The notes under the pieces were generated by a model. It did not search any database. It was not told the DNA's origin and saw only the letters and a program-made list of their open reading frames with translations. Shown piece by piece: positions 17,421 through 25,532 of a stretch of 64,000 nt of DNA; the first letter of the stretch is position 1; each line of letters opens with the position of its first letter. The DNA is from JAABRB01 sp963735025 (GTDB lineage Bacteria; Pseudomonadota; Gammaproteobacteria; Burkholderiales; SG8-39). The position numbers and the translations under genes are program-made. Location: assembly GCA_963735025.1 (NCBI GenBank), contig CAVTJG010000010.1:290338-354337 (forward strand). The letters run 5' to 3'.

Positions 17421-20021
17421 ATGCGATTGGACAAGCTGACGACAAAGTTCCAGCAGGCGCTGGCCGACGCCCAGAGCTTGGCGGTGGGTGCCGAAAACCC
17501 GTATATCGAGCCGATCCACGTGCTCTCCGCGCTGCTCGGACAGGACGAGGGCGGCACCGCTTCGCTCTTGCAGCGGGCCGGCGTAAACGTGCCGGGACTG
17601 AAGGATGCGCTGAAGCAGGCGATGGGCCGGCTGCCGAAGGTGGAGGGCCAGGCCGGCGAAGTGCAGATATCGCGCGAATTAAACAACCTTCTCAATGTCA
17701 CCGACAAGGAAGCGCAGAAGCGTGGCGACCAGTTCATCGCGTCCGAGCTCTTCGTGCTGGCGCTTTCCCAGGACAAGGGCGAAGCGGGACGCTTGCTGAA
17801 GCAGTCCGGCGGAACAAGCCAGGGCATCGAACAGGCCGTCCAGGCCGTGCGCGGAAACGAGAACGTGACGAGTGCCGAATCGGAGGGCCAGCGCGAAGCC
17901 CTGAAGCGCTACACGCTCGACCTCACCGAGCGTGCGCGCCACGGCAAGCTCGATCCGGTCATCGGCCGTGACGACGAGATACGGCGGGTGATCCAGATCC
18001 TGCAGCGCCGCACCAAGAACAATCCCGTGCTCATCGGCGAGCCGGGCGTGGGCAAGACTGCGATCGTCGAGGGGCTCGCCCAGCGGATCGTGAACGGTGA
18101 GGTGCCGGAAACCTTGCGCGACAAGCGTGTGCTGTCGCTCGACATGGCCGCGCTGCTTGCTGGCGCGAAATACCGCGGCGAGTTCGAAGAGCGGCTGAAG
18201 GCCGTGCTCAAGGAGATCGCGCAGGACGAAGGGCGCATCATCGTCTTCATCGACGAGCTTCACACCATGGTCGGCGCAGGCAAGGCCGAAGGTGCGATCG
18301 ACGCCGGCAACATGCTCAAACCCGCACTTGCGCGCGGCGAGATGCATTGCGTCGGCGCGACCACGCTCGACGAGTATCGCAAGTACATCGAGAAGGACGC
18401 CGCGCTCGAGCGGCGCTTCCAGAAAGTCCTGGTCGGCGAGCCTTCCGTCGAAGCGACCATCGCGATCCTGCGCGGACTGCAGGAGAAGTACGAGGTCCAC
18501 CACGGCGTCGACATCACCGACCCCGCGATCGTTGCGGCCGCCGAGCTCTCGCACCGGTACATCACCGACCGTTTCCTGCCCGACAAGGCGATCGACCTCA
18601 TCGACGAGGCCGCCTCGCGGATCAAGATGGAGATCGACTCCAAGCCCGAGGCGATGGACCGGCTCGATCGGCGTCTCATCCAGCTCAAGATCGAGCGCGA
18701 GGCGGTGAAGCGCGAGAAGGACGAGGCTTCGCGGAAGCGGCTCGCCGCGATCGAGGACGAGATCGTGAAGCTCGAGCGCGAGTACGCCGACCTCGATGAC
18801 GTGTGGAAGTCCGAGAAAGCGCAGGTCCAGGGCTCCCAGCACATCAAGGAAGAGATCGAGCGCATCCGGCTCGAGATGGAGGAAGCGCGCCGCCGCGGCG
18901 ACTGGCAGAAGATGTCGGAGCTGCAATACGGGAAGCTTCCGCAACTGGAGGCGCAGCTCTCCAGCGAGGAGAGCGGCGGCGACAAGAAGCCGCTCAAGCT
19001 GCTGCGCACCCAGGTGGGCGCGGAGGAGATTGCCGAGGTGGTCTCGCGCGCGACCGGCATCCCCGTCGCCAAGATGATGCAGGGCGAGCGGGAGAAGCTG
19101 CTGCACATGGAAGAGCGGATTCATCAGCGCGTCGTCGGTCAGGACGAGGCCGTGCGGCTCGTGGCCAATGCAATCCGCCGCTCTCGCTCGGGGCTTTCCG
19201 ATCCGAACCGGCCCTACGGCTCGTTCCTGTTTCTCGGACCGACCGGCGTCGGCAAGACCGAGCTCTGCAAGGCGCTCGCGACGTTCCTCTTTGATTCCGA
19301 GGACCATCTCGTTCGCATCGACATGTCCGAGTTCATGGAGAAGCATTCGGTCGCGCGTCTGATCGGTGCGCCGCCCGGATATGTCGGCTACGAAGAGGGC
19401 GGCTATCTCACCGAAGCGGTTCGGCGCCGACCTTACGCCGTGATCCTGCTCGACGAGGTCGAGAAGGCGCACCCCGACGTGTTCAACGTGCTCCTGCAGG
19501 TGCTCGACGATGGGCGGTTGACCGACGGACAGGGTCGGACGGTCGATTTCAAGAACACCGTCATCGTGATGACTTCGAATCTCGGCTCACACATGATCCA
19601 GAGCATGGCGGGCGACGATCCGGCGTTGATCAAGATGGCAGTCCTGGGCGAAGTGAAGACGCATTTTCGGCCCGAGTTCGTCAACCGGCTTGACGACATC
19701 GTGGTGTTCCACGCCCTCGATGAGAAGAACATCAAGGACATCGCCCGCATCCAGCTGCGCCAGCTGGTGGGTCGGCTCGCGAAGCTGGAACTGCTGCTCG
19801 TGGTCGACGACAGCGCACTCGACGAGCTGGCCAAGGCGGGATTCGATCCGGTCTACGGTGCGCGGCCGCTCAAGCGCGCGATTCAGCAGACCGTCGAGAA
19901 TCCACTCGCGACGCAGCTGCTCGAGGGCAAGTACGCGGCCGGGGATACCGTTCGCGTCGCATTCGCCGGCGGGCGCATGACCTTCGAAAAGTCCGCTGAC
20001 GCGGAACGCGCGGCGGCGTAA
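17421..20021 (+). CDS. clpB: ATP-dependent disaggregase ClpB
   Basis: Hexameric AAA+ chaperone that solubilises aggregates together with DnaK. The 866 residues are the full length. The order is N-domain (LTTKFQQALADAQ), first ATPase with GEPGVGKTAIVEGLAQ and VFIDELHTMVGAG, the long coiled-coil middle domain (about 400-530, KLEREYADLDDVWKSEKAQ), second ATPase with FLGPTGVGKTELCKALA and ILLDEVEKAH, and the C-terminal domain with GFDPVYGARPLKRAIQ. The middle domain separates it from ClpA/ClpC. Frame intact; the start ATG is preceded by a weak GGGGAA ribosome site. Confidence 0.98.
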   Translation: MRLDKLTTKFQQALADAQSLAVGAENPYIEPIHVLSALLGQDEGGTASLLQRAGVNVPGLKDALKQAMGRLPKVEGQAGEVQISRELNNLLNVTDKEAQKRGDQFIASELFVLALSQDKGEAGRLLKQSGGTSQGIEQAVQAVRGNENVTSAESEGQREALKRYTLDLTERARHGKLDPVIGRDDEIRRVIQILQRRTKNNPVLIGEPGVGKTAIVEGLAQRIVNGEVPETLRDKRVLSLDMAALLAGAKYRGEFEERLKAVLKEIAQDEGRIIVFIDELHTMVGAGKAEGAIDAGNMLKPALARGEMHCVGATTLDEYRKYIEKDAALERRFQKVLVGEPSVEATIAILRGLQEKYEVHHGVDITDPAIVAAAELSHRYITDRFLPDKAIDLIDEAASRIKMEIDSKPEAMDRLDRRLIQLKIEREAVKREKDEASRKRLAAIEDEIVKLEREYADLDDVWKSEKAQVQGSQHIKEEIERIRLEMEEARRRGDWQKMSELQYGKLPQLEAQLSSEESGGDKKPLKLLRTQVGAEEIAEVVSRATGIPVAKMMQGEREKLLHMEERIHQRVVGQDEAVRLVANAIRRSRSGLSDPNRPYGSFLFLGPTGVGKTELCKALATFLFDSEDHLVRIDMSEFMEKHSVARLIGAPPGYVGYEEGGYLTEAVRRRPYAVILLDEVEKAHPDVFNVLLQVLDDGRLTDGQGRTVDFKNTVIVMTSNLGSHMIQSMAGDDPALIKMAVLGEVKTHFRPEFVNRLDDIVVFHALDEKNIKDIARIQLRQLVGRLAKLELLLVVDDSALDELAKAGFDPVYGARPLKRAIQQTVENPLATQLLEGKYAAGDTVRVAFAGGRMTFEKSADAERAAA

Positions 20022-20097
20022 CTTGCAGGCCGGTAAGGGCGCCTCGCCGCTGGCGCCGACGAGCCTCCGTACAACCGCAGGAAGGCGGCCGGTCACG

Positions 20098-20129
20098 AAC
20101 AGGGGTAAACCGCCTGGTTTCCCCCTGTT
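20098..20129. terminator. bidirectional hairpin between clpB and the AlgH gene pair
   Basis: Long stem AACAGGGG-T-AAACC / GGTTT-C-CCCCTGTT with one mismatch and loop GCCT. It lies 76 bases after the clpB stop and 21 bases before the 3' end of the leftward AlgH gene, serving convergent transcripts. Confidence 0.7.
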
Positions 20130-20149
20130 ACCTCCCTTCCCGGTGCGCG

Positions 20150-20752
20150 CTACCGAGACGCAGTGACGGCGCGCGCGCGGCGCGCGAGTTCTTCCCAGAG
20201 GGTCGATGGGTCCGCTCGAAACGCGACATCGGGATCGACCTCCACTGCCCACCAGTCACCGCGTTCCAGTTCGGCGGCGAGCTGCCCCGGCGCCCATCCC
20301 GCGTAGCCGGAAAAAAAGCGCAGCTGCTCGGGTGGATTGCGCATGAGCTGTTCGACCGTCGCCGGATTGATCGCGAGCCACAGGTCTCCTGCAATTCGGA
20401 GGGCGTCGCCCGGCGGCTCCTTGGCGCGGAAGACCGCGTAGACGCCGACGAGCTCGACCGGACCGCCGAAGAAGAGCGGCTCCGTGAACGGCGCGAGCAT
20501 CGCGTTGCCAGGAAGAATCTGTGCGAGTGACTTCGTGGTCGGTCGGTTGATGATGACCCCGATAGCTGCTCCGTTGGGAGCTTTCGCGACGATCACGACC
20601 GATTCCCGGAAGTTCGGATCGAGCAGTTGCGGTTTCGCAACGAGGACGGAATATCGTTCGTCTTGTGCGAACGCCGTGCCCGAGACGGCCAGCGCGAGCG
20701 CGCCGGCCACCGCCAGCAGCCACGTCGCGAGGCTGCGGGCGTCGGAGCGCAT
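20150..20752 (-). CDS. secreted AlgH/UPF0301-family protein, copy A
   Basis: DUF179/AlgH fold protein of 200 residues. Family motifs are LVAKPQLLDPNFRESVVIV, IGVIINRPTTKSL, LFFGGPVELVG and FFSGYAGWAPGQLAAELERGDWW. Unusually it begins with a clear signal peptide (TWLLAVAGALALAVSGTAFAQ), whereas typical family members are cytoplasmic. The ATG at 20752 shares a base with the stop of copy B (TGATG), so it is translationally coupled. Function is unknown; a periplasmic role is inferred from the signal. About one third identical in motif regions to its neighbour. Confidence 0.88.
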   Translation of the reverse strand: MRSDARSLATWLLAVAGALALAVSGTAFAQDERYSVLVAKPQLLDPNFRESVVIVAKAPNGAAIGVIINRPTTKSLAQILPGNAMLAPFTEPLFFGGPVELVGVYAVFRAKEPPGDALRIAGDLWLAINPATVEQLMRNPPEQLRFFSGYAGWAPGQLAAELERGDWWAVEVDPDVAFRADPSTLWEELARRARAVTASR

Positions 20753-21372
20753 CAGGGAAGTCCGGTTGTTGGCGGCACGAGCGTGGTGGTCGTCGAGGCC
20801 GTGATTCTGCGCGACATGCGAAGCAGTTCTTCCCACAGTCCCGTGGTGTCCTTGCGCAGCGCCACGCTCGCGTCCGCATGCTGCAACAGCCACAGGCCGC
20901 CATCGAGCTCGCGACGGAGCTCGTTGGGCCGCCAGACCACGTAACCCACGTAGTACCGTGCGTCGTTGGGCGTCGTCTCGATGATTCGATCGATGGTGGT
21001 GACGTTGATTGCCATGTAGAGGCTTTTCATCAGGGCGACCGAGCCCTGGCCAGGACTGGAATCACGCTTTACCACCGCCACGAGTGCGGAGCGCGAGAAG
21101 GGACCACCGAAATAAACGGGATCCACGACCTTTTTTGACGGCTCGTGCTCGGGGAATAGACTCGAAAGTGGCTGATTGGTGGGGCGATTTATGATGACCC
21201 CGATGTGTCCGCCGTTGTCGAGCCCGACCGCGAGCAGAACCGTGTGCCGGTAGGTCGGATCGCGGAACTTGGGATTGGCCACCAGGAAGACGGCATCGTC
21301 ACCGTCGGCCCAAACCGGTGCGGCCACGCCGCTCAGCGCAAAGGCGAGAATCAGGAATCGCAGAATTCTCAT
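20752..21372 (-). CDS. secreted AlgH/UPF0301-family protein, copy B
   Basis: Paralogue of the downstream gene, 206 residues. Signal peptide ILRFLILAFALSGVAAPVWA, then FLVANPKFRDPTYRHTVLLAV, HIGVIINRPTNQPLSSLFP, VYFGGPFSRSALVAV and YYVGYVVWRPNELRRELDGGLW. It has a Thr-rich C-terminal tail (ASTTTTLVPPTTGLP) missing from copy A. It starts 7 bases after the tag stop, so tag and both copies form one leftward unit. The biochemical function of the family is not established. Confidence 0.88.
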   Translation of the reverse strand: MRILRFLILAFALSGVAAPVWADGDDAVFLVANPKFRDPTYRHTVLLAVGLDNGGHIGVIINRPTNQPLSSLFPEHEPSKKVVDPVYFGGPFSRSALVAVVKRDSSPGQGSVALMKSLYMAINVTTIDRIIETTPNDARYYVGYVVWRPNELRRELDGGLWLLQHADASVALRKDTTGLWEELLRMSRRITASTTTTLVPPTTGLP

Positions 21373-21379
21373 CGCGACG

Positions 21380-21997
21380 CTACCTCGTGAACCCAGGAAC
21401 GATGTTTGATTCTACCGCAGCAACTTCGCCATGGCGAAAACAGCCTGTCAGATGGTCGTTCACCACCCCGACGGCCTGCATGAATGCGTAAGTGATTGTC
21501 GTGCCGACGAACTTGAATCCGCGCTGGCCGAGGTCCTTGGACAACGCGTCCGACACGGGCGTTCGTGAGGGCACATTGGCAGACGTACGCCAGCGGTTGC
21601 GGATCGGATGTCCGTCGACGAAGCGCCACAGATAGGCATCGAAGGAACCGAACTTCTGCTGCACCGAGAGGAAGGCCTTCGCGTTGCCAATCGTGGCATC
21701 GATCTTGGCCCGATTTCGCACGATGTCGGGATTGGCCATGAGGCGATCCCGCCGCGCCTGGGTAAATCGGGCGACGCGCACCGGGTCGAATTCCGCGAAT
21801 GCCTTTCGGTATCCGGCGCGCTTGCGGAGGATGGTGAGCCACGAAAGGCCGGCCTGAGCGCCTTCGAGGATCAGAAACTCGAACAGCACCCGGTCGTCGT
21901 GGACCGGCACCCCCCACTCCTCGTCGTGGTAGCGGATGTACTCCTCGGTGCCGAGGCACCACGGGCACCGGGATGGCGGCTTGTCCATGCCCGGCAT
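21380..21997 (-). CDS. tag: DNA-3-methyladenine glycosylase I
   Basis: Excises 3-methyladenine from alkylated DNA. The 205-residue protein has the zinc-binding start CPWCLGTEEYIRYHDEEWGVPVHDD, the substrate pocket FEFLILEGAQAGLSWLTILRKR with the catalytic-region Glu, and FKFVGTTITYAFMQAVGVVNDH with the C-terminal zinc ligands. The GTG/ATG choice is settled by MPGMDKPPSRCPWC, with ATG at 21997. First gene of the tag-AlgH-AlgH unit; a strong hairpin lies upstream. Confidence 0.94.
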   Translation of the reverse strand: MPGMDKPPSRCPWCLGTEEYIRYHDEEWGVPVHDDRVLFEFLILEGAQAGLSWLTILRKRAGYRKAFAEFDPVRVARFTQARRDRLMANPDIVRNRAKIDATIGNAKAFLSVQQKFGSFDAYLWRFVDGHPIRNRWRTSANVPSRTPVSDALSKDLGQRGFKFVGTTITYAFMQAVGVVNDHLTGCFRHGEVAAVESNIVPGFTR

Positions 21998-22023
21998 TGT
22001 CGTTTATGCCCACGCCAAATGAA

Positions 22024-22045
22024 AAGGGCGGCCGCAGCCGCCCTT
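22024..22045 (-). terminator. terminator of gcdH
   Basis: Perfect nine-pair stem AAGGGCGGC/GCCGCCCTT with loop CGCA, preceded on the plus strand by A residues that give a short U tract on the minus strand. It lies 24 bases beyond the gcdH stop and before the tag start. Confidence 0.8.
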
Positions 22046-22068
22046 CAACTGCTATCCGGGAATAACAG

Positions 22069-23265
22069 CTACGCAGTGAAAGCCTGAATTCCGGTCTGGG
22101 CACGGCCGAGTATCAGCGCATGAATGTCGTGCGTTCCTTCGTACGTATTCACCGTTTCCAGGTTGACGACATGCCGCATGACGTGAAATTCGTCCGCAAT
22201 GCCGTTGCCGCCGTGCATGTCGCGCGCCATCCGGGCGATATCGAGGGATTTCCCGCAGGAATTGCGCTTGACGAGCGAGACCATCTCGGGCGTGGCGCGG
22301 CCTTCGTCCATCAGCCGTCCGACGCGCAGCACCGCCTGCATGCCAAGGGTGATCTCGGTCATCATGTTGGTGAGCTTGAGCTGGATGAGCTGGTTGGCCG
22401 CAAGTGGTCGCCCGAACTGCTTCCGGTCGAGCACGTACGTCCGGGCGCGGTGCCAGCAGTCCTCGGCGGCGCCGAGCGCTCCCCACGAGATTCCGTAGCG
22501 CGCCTTGTTGAGGCAGCCGAAGGGTCCCTTCAGGCCCTGGACGTTGGGCAGGAGGTTCGCTTCAGGCACCGTCACCTCGTCCATCACGATCTCGCCGGTG
22601 ATCGACGCGCGCAGGCTCATCTTGCCTTCGATCTTCGGCGCCGACAGCCCCTTCATCCCCTTCTCCAGGATGAAGCCGCGGATCACACCGCCATCGTCCT
22701 TTGCCCAGACCACGAACACGTCGGCGATCGGCGCGTTGGTGATCCACATCTTGGACCCCGTGAGCGAGTAGCCTCCCGCGATCTTCTTCGCGCGGGTCTG
22801 CATGCTTCCCGGATCGGATCCGTGGTTGGGCTCCGTGAGGCCGAAGCAACCGACGATTTCGCCCGTGGCGAGTCTGGGCAGGTATTTCTTGCGCTGCTCC
22901 TCGGTGCCATATGCATGAATCGGGTGCATGACGAGCGAAGACTGCACACTCATCGCTGAGCGGTATCCGGAGTCGACGCGTTCCACTTCACGGGCGATGA
23001 GCCCATAGCACACGTGATTCACGCCCGCGCAGCCGTAGCCGTCGATCGTGGCTCCGAGAAATCCCAGCGCTCCCATCTCGTTCAGGATTTCGCGATCGAA
23101 CCGCTCCTTCCTGGTCGCCTCGAGCACGCGCGGCTGCAGCTTTTCCTGGCAGTATTCGCGCGCGCTGTCGCGGACCATCCGCTCGTCCTCGGTAAGCTGG
23201 TCCTCGAGGAGAAATGGATCGTCCCACTGGAATACCGCCTTGGCCTTTACGTCGGGTGCGTTCAT
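22069..23265 (-). CDS. gcdH: glutaryl-CoA dehydrogenase
   Basis: FAD flavoprotein of the acyl-CoA dehydrogenase family, 398 residues, converting glutaryl-CoA to crotonyl-CoA in lysine and aromatic breakdown. FAD/substrate motifs are VGCFGLTEPNHGSDPGSMQTRA and GSKMWITNAPIADVFVVWAK. The catalytic glutamate lies in TYEGTHDIHALILGRAQTG, the GcdH-type ending. RYGISWGALGAAEDCW is also typical. It follows a 3-hydroxyacyl-CoA dehydrogenase gene by 47 bases; together with a crotonase they would give acetoacetyl-CoA. Confidence 0.95.
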   Translation of the reverse strand: MNAPDVKAKAVFQWDDPFLLEDQLTEDERMVRDSAREYCQEKLQPRVLEATRKERFDREILNEMGALGFLGATIDGYGCAGVNHVCYGLIAREVERVDSGYRSAMSVQSSLVMHPIHAYGTEEQRKKYLPRLATGEIVGCFGLTEPNHGSDPGSMQTRAKKIAGGYSLTGSKMWITNAPIADVFVVWAKDDGGVIRGFILEKGMKGLSAPKIEGKMSLRASITGEIVMDEVTVPEANLLPNVQGLKGPFGCLNKARYGISWGALGAAEDCWHRARTYVLDRKQFGRPLAANQLIQLKLTNMMTEITLGMQAVLRVGRLMDEGRATPEMVSLVKRNSCGKSLDIARMARDMHGGNGIADEFHVMRHVVNLETVNTYEGTHDIHALILGRAQTGIQAFTA

Positions 23266-23312
23266 CTCGGTCCTCCCGGCGCGCTGCCGCGCCTGTTCTC
23301 ATCCTATGCAGC

Positions 23313-24836
23313 TCATGCCTCCGGCGTGAGCAATGATACGCCCAAGCGCGCGCGACGCTTGAGCCATGGGCTCGGCCGGTAGCGCGGATCTTGATAGAAA
23401 TCAAAAAGTTCGCCGAGGATGGCGAGAATGCGCGCAGGGCTGATGGCGTCGCCCCATGCCAGCGGACCGATCGGATAACCCAGCCCGAGCGTGACGGCGC
23501 GGTCGATGTCCTGCGGCGTTGCGATGCGTTGCTGCGCAATGTCCGCACCGATGTTGACGATCTGCGCAATGACACGCTGGGCGATGAACCCGGGACTGTC
23601 GTGAATGATCGTGACCGGAACGCCGTCCTTCGCGAGCAGGGCGTGCGCGGCGTCCCGCATGGCCGGCATCGTAAGCGGCGTCGTCATGAGCGTCCGGCGC
23701 TTCGTGAGTCCGGTCAGGCAATCTACGGCGACTGTGCGCGTGGGATCGAGCCCTTCGGCGAGCGCCGCGGTGGTTGCATCACGGCCGAGTGGCGCGACGA
23801 GACACAGCGTGCGAGCGTCCGTCGCCGCGCCGCGTTCCCCGCCGTCACGGAGTTTGGTCATGAGATCGTCGAGATCCGCGCCCAGCCCGGCGCGACTCAC
23901 CCAGACAGGACTGTCCGTCGCAGGAGGCGCTGGTGCATCGGCGATCGACTCCGCCTTGCCATCGGTGTAGCGGTAGAACCCGCGGCCGCCCGATTTCCGG
24001 CCGAACAGCCCGGCCACGACACGTTGCGCCGCGATGGGCGAGGGGCGGTAGCGGGGCTCCTGGTAATACTGGTTGTAGATCGACTCCATCACCGAATGCG
24101 AGACATCGAGCCCGGTGAGGTCGAGGAGCTCGAAGGGTCCCATCCTGAACCCCGCTGCTTCGCGCAGCACGCGATCGATCTGGTGAAACTCGGCGATGCC
24201 CTCGCGCAGGATCTGGAACGCCTCGGTGCCATAGGCGCGACCCGCGTGATTGACGATGAATCCCGGCGTGTCCTTCGCGCGCACCGGCGTGTGTCCCATG
24301 CGCTCGGCGAGTTTGGTGAGCGCCTCGCCGACCCACGGCGCGGTCATCACGCCGTCGATCACCTCCACGACCTTCATCAGAGGGACGGGGTTGAAGAAGT
24401 GAAATCCGGCGACCCGGTCGGGCCGCTTGCAGGTGGCGGCAATCGCGGTGACTTGCAGCGACGACGTATTGGTCGCGAGTACGCACTGGGGCGACACGAT
24501 TCCCTCGAGATGACCGAACAGCTCGCGCTTGGCCTCGAGCTCCTCGACGACCGCCTCCACCACGACGTCGCAGGGTTCGAGATGTTCGAGGACGTTCGCG
24601 ATCTCGATCCGGCTGATTGCCGCCTTGGCCGCGTCCGGCGCAAGCCGGCCCTTCTCGGCCATCCTGGAGATCATCTGCGCCACGTGATCCCGCGCTGCGG
24701 GGGCCGCCTCGGACCGGGTGTCGTAGAGCACAACCCGGATGCCGGCCTGGGCCGCGATCTGCGCGATGCCGCGGCCCATGACACCGGTCCCGACGACTGC
24801 CAGGGATAAGTCCGTGCGCGTGGCGTCGAGGGGCAT
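23313..24836 (-). CDS. 3-hydroxyacyl-CoA dehydrogenase, PaaH/3-hydroxybutyryl type with duplicated C-domain
   Basis: NAD-dependent oxidation of 3-hydroxyacyl-CoA, 507 residues from the ATG at 24836. The Rossmann motif LAVVGTGVMGRGIAQIAAQAG is at residues 10-30; the catalytic histidine lies in VAGFHFFNPVPLMKVVEVI, followed by TPGFIVNHAGRAYGTEAF and a first 3HCDH C-domain. A second, shorter 3HCDH domain (SPGFIAQRVIAQIVNIGADIA, LGYPIGPLAWGD) ends the protein, as in PaaH-like enzymes. With gcdH it suggests the lower pathway from glutaryl-CoA, though the phenylacetate pathway is also possible. Confidence 0.9.
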   Translation of the reverse strand: MPLDATRTDLSLAVVGTGVMGRGIAQIAAQAGIRVVLYDTRSEAAPAARDHVAQMISRMAEKGRLAPDAAKAAISRIEIANVLEHLEPCDVVVEAVVEELEAKRELFGHLEGIVSPQCVLATNTSSLQVTAIAATCKRPDRVAGFHFFNPVPLMKVVEVIDGVMTAPWVGEALTKLAERMGHTPVRAKDTPGFIVNHAGRAYGTEAFQILREGIAEFHQIDRVLREAAGFRMGPFELLDLTGLDVSHSVMESIYNQYYQEPRYRPSPIAAQRVVAGLFGRKSGGRGFYRYTDGKAESIADAPAPPATDSPVWVSRAGLGADLDDLMTKLRDGGERGAATDARTLCLVAPLGRDATTAALAEGLDPTRTVAVDCLTGLTKRRTLMTTPLTMPAMRDAAHALLAKDGVPVTIIHDSPGFIAQRVIAQIVNIGADIAQQRIATPQDIDRAVTLGLGYPIGPLAWGDAISPARILAILGELFDFYQDPRYRPSPWLKRRARLGVSLLTPEA

Positions 24837-25087
24837 TTCGTCGGTCCGTTCGGCAGGAAGACCCGGGATTGTATTACGCTCGCGTCGCTTACCGGTTGTC
24901 TGCCGGACGCGATGTTCTGGCACAATTGCGTGCAGACCAAGCGGGTGCAGATCCAGCGATACCGAGTACCGGCAGGACCGCACGCACCTCGTCGAGAGAG
25001 GCCGTAAAGGCACGGCGCAGAATCACGTCCCGTTGTCGGACGTGGCGCGCAGGGGGAGCGGGCGACTTACCACAGGAGGTAGCAGGC

Positions 25088-25531
25088 ATGTATCGAAAGA
25101 TCCTGATGGCCTACAACGGCACGCGGGAAGGCCGTGGCGCGTTGACGGAGTGTGCGGACCTGGCGGCGTTTGCGAAAGCGGAAACCCATCTGCTTGCCGT
25201 CGCCACCATGCCCTCGAGCATGTTCCTCACCGAGGGGTTCCTGCCCGAGGAGCTCATCGAGGAGGAAAAGAAGCGAATGCAGGAGGTGCTCGACGAGGGC
25301 CTGAAGCACCTCAAGGAGCGCGGTTTCAACGTACAGGGGCATCTCGCGGTCGGCGAGCCCGTCGACGAGATCTGCCGGAGCGCGCGGGAACTCGGCTGCG
25401 ACCTGGTCGTGGTGGGTCACCACCAGAAGCAGTCGTTCGCTGCGCGTTGGTGGAGTGGCTCGGTCGGCGCAACCCTTCTGGACTACGCGCCCTGCAGCGT
25501 GCTGATCGCGCTGACGCCGGACCAGAAATAG
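25088..25531 (+). CDS. universal stress protein UspA family
   Basis: Single-domain Usp of 147 residues. It starts MYRKILMAYNGTREGRGAL and ends with the ATP-type signature region LVVVGHHQKQSFAARWWSGSVGATLLDYAPCSVLIAL; the G-2x-G-9x-G(S/T) pattern is nearly met (GHHQKQ... GSVGATL), so nucleotide binding is plausible but not certain. A strong ribosome site AGGAGG lies nine bases before the ATG at 25088. It converges on the DUF748 gene, whose stop is one base beyond its own. Confidence 0.92.
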   Translation: MYRKILMAYNGTREGRGALTECADLAAFAKAETHLLAVATMPSSMFLTEGFLPEELIEEEKKRMQEVLDEGLKHLKERGFNVQGHLAVGEPVDEICRSARELGCDLVVVGHHQKQSFAARWWSGSVGATLLDYAPCSVLIALTPDQK

Positions 25532-25532
25532 A

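Noticed and set aside
17679..19472. 597-codon frame antisense to clpB
   Set aside because: Shadow of a GC-rich coding strand; the sense strand encodes complete ClpB.
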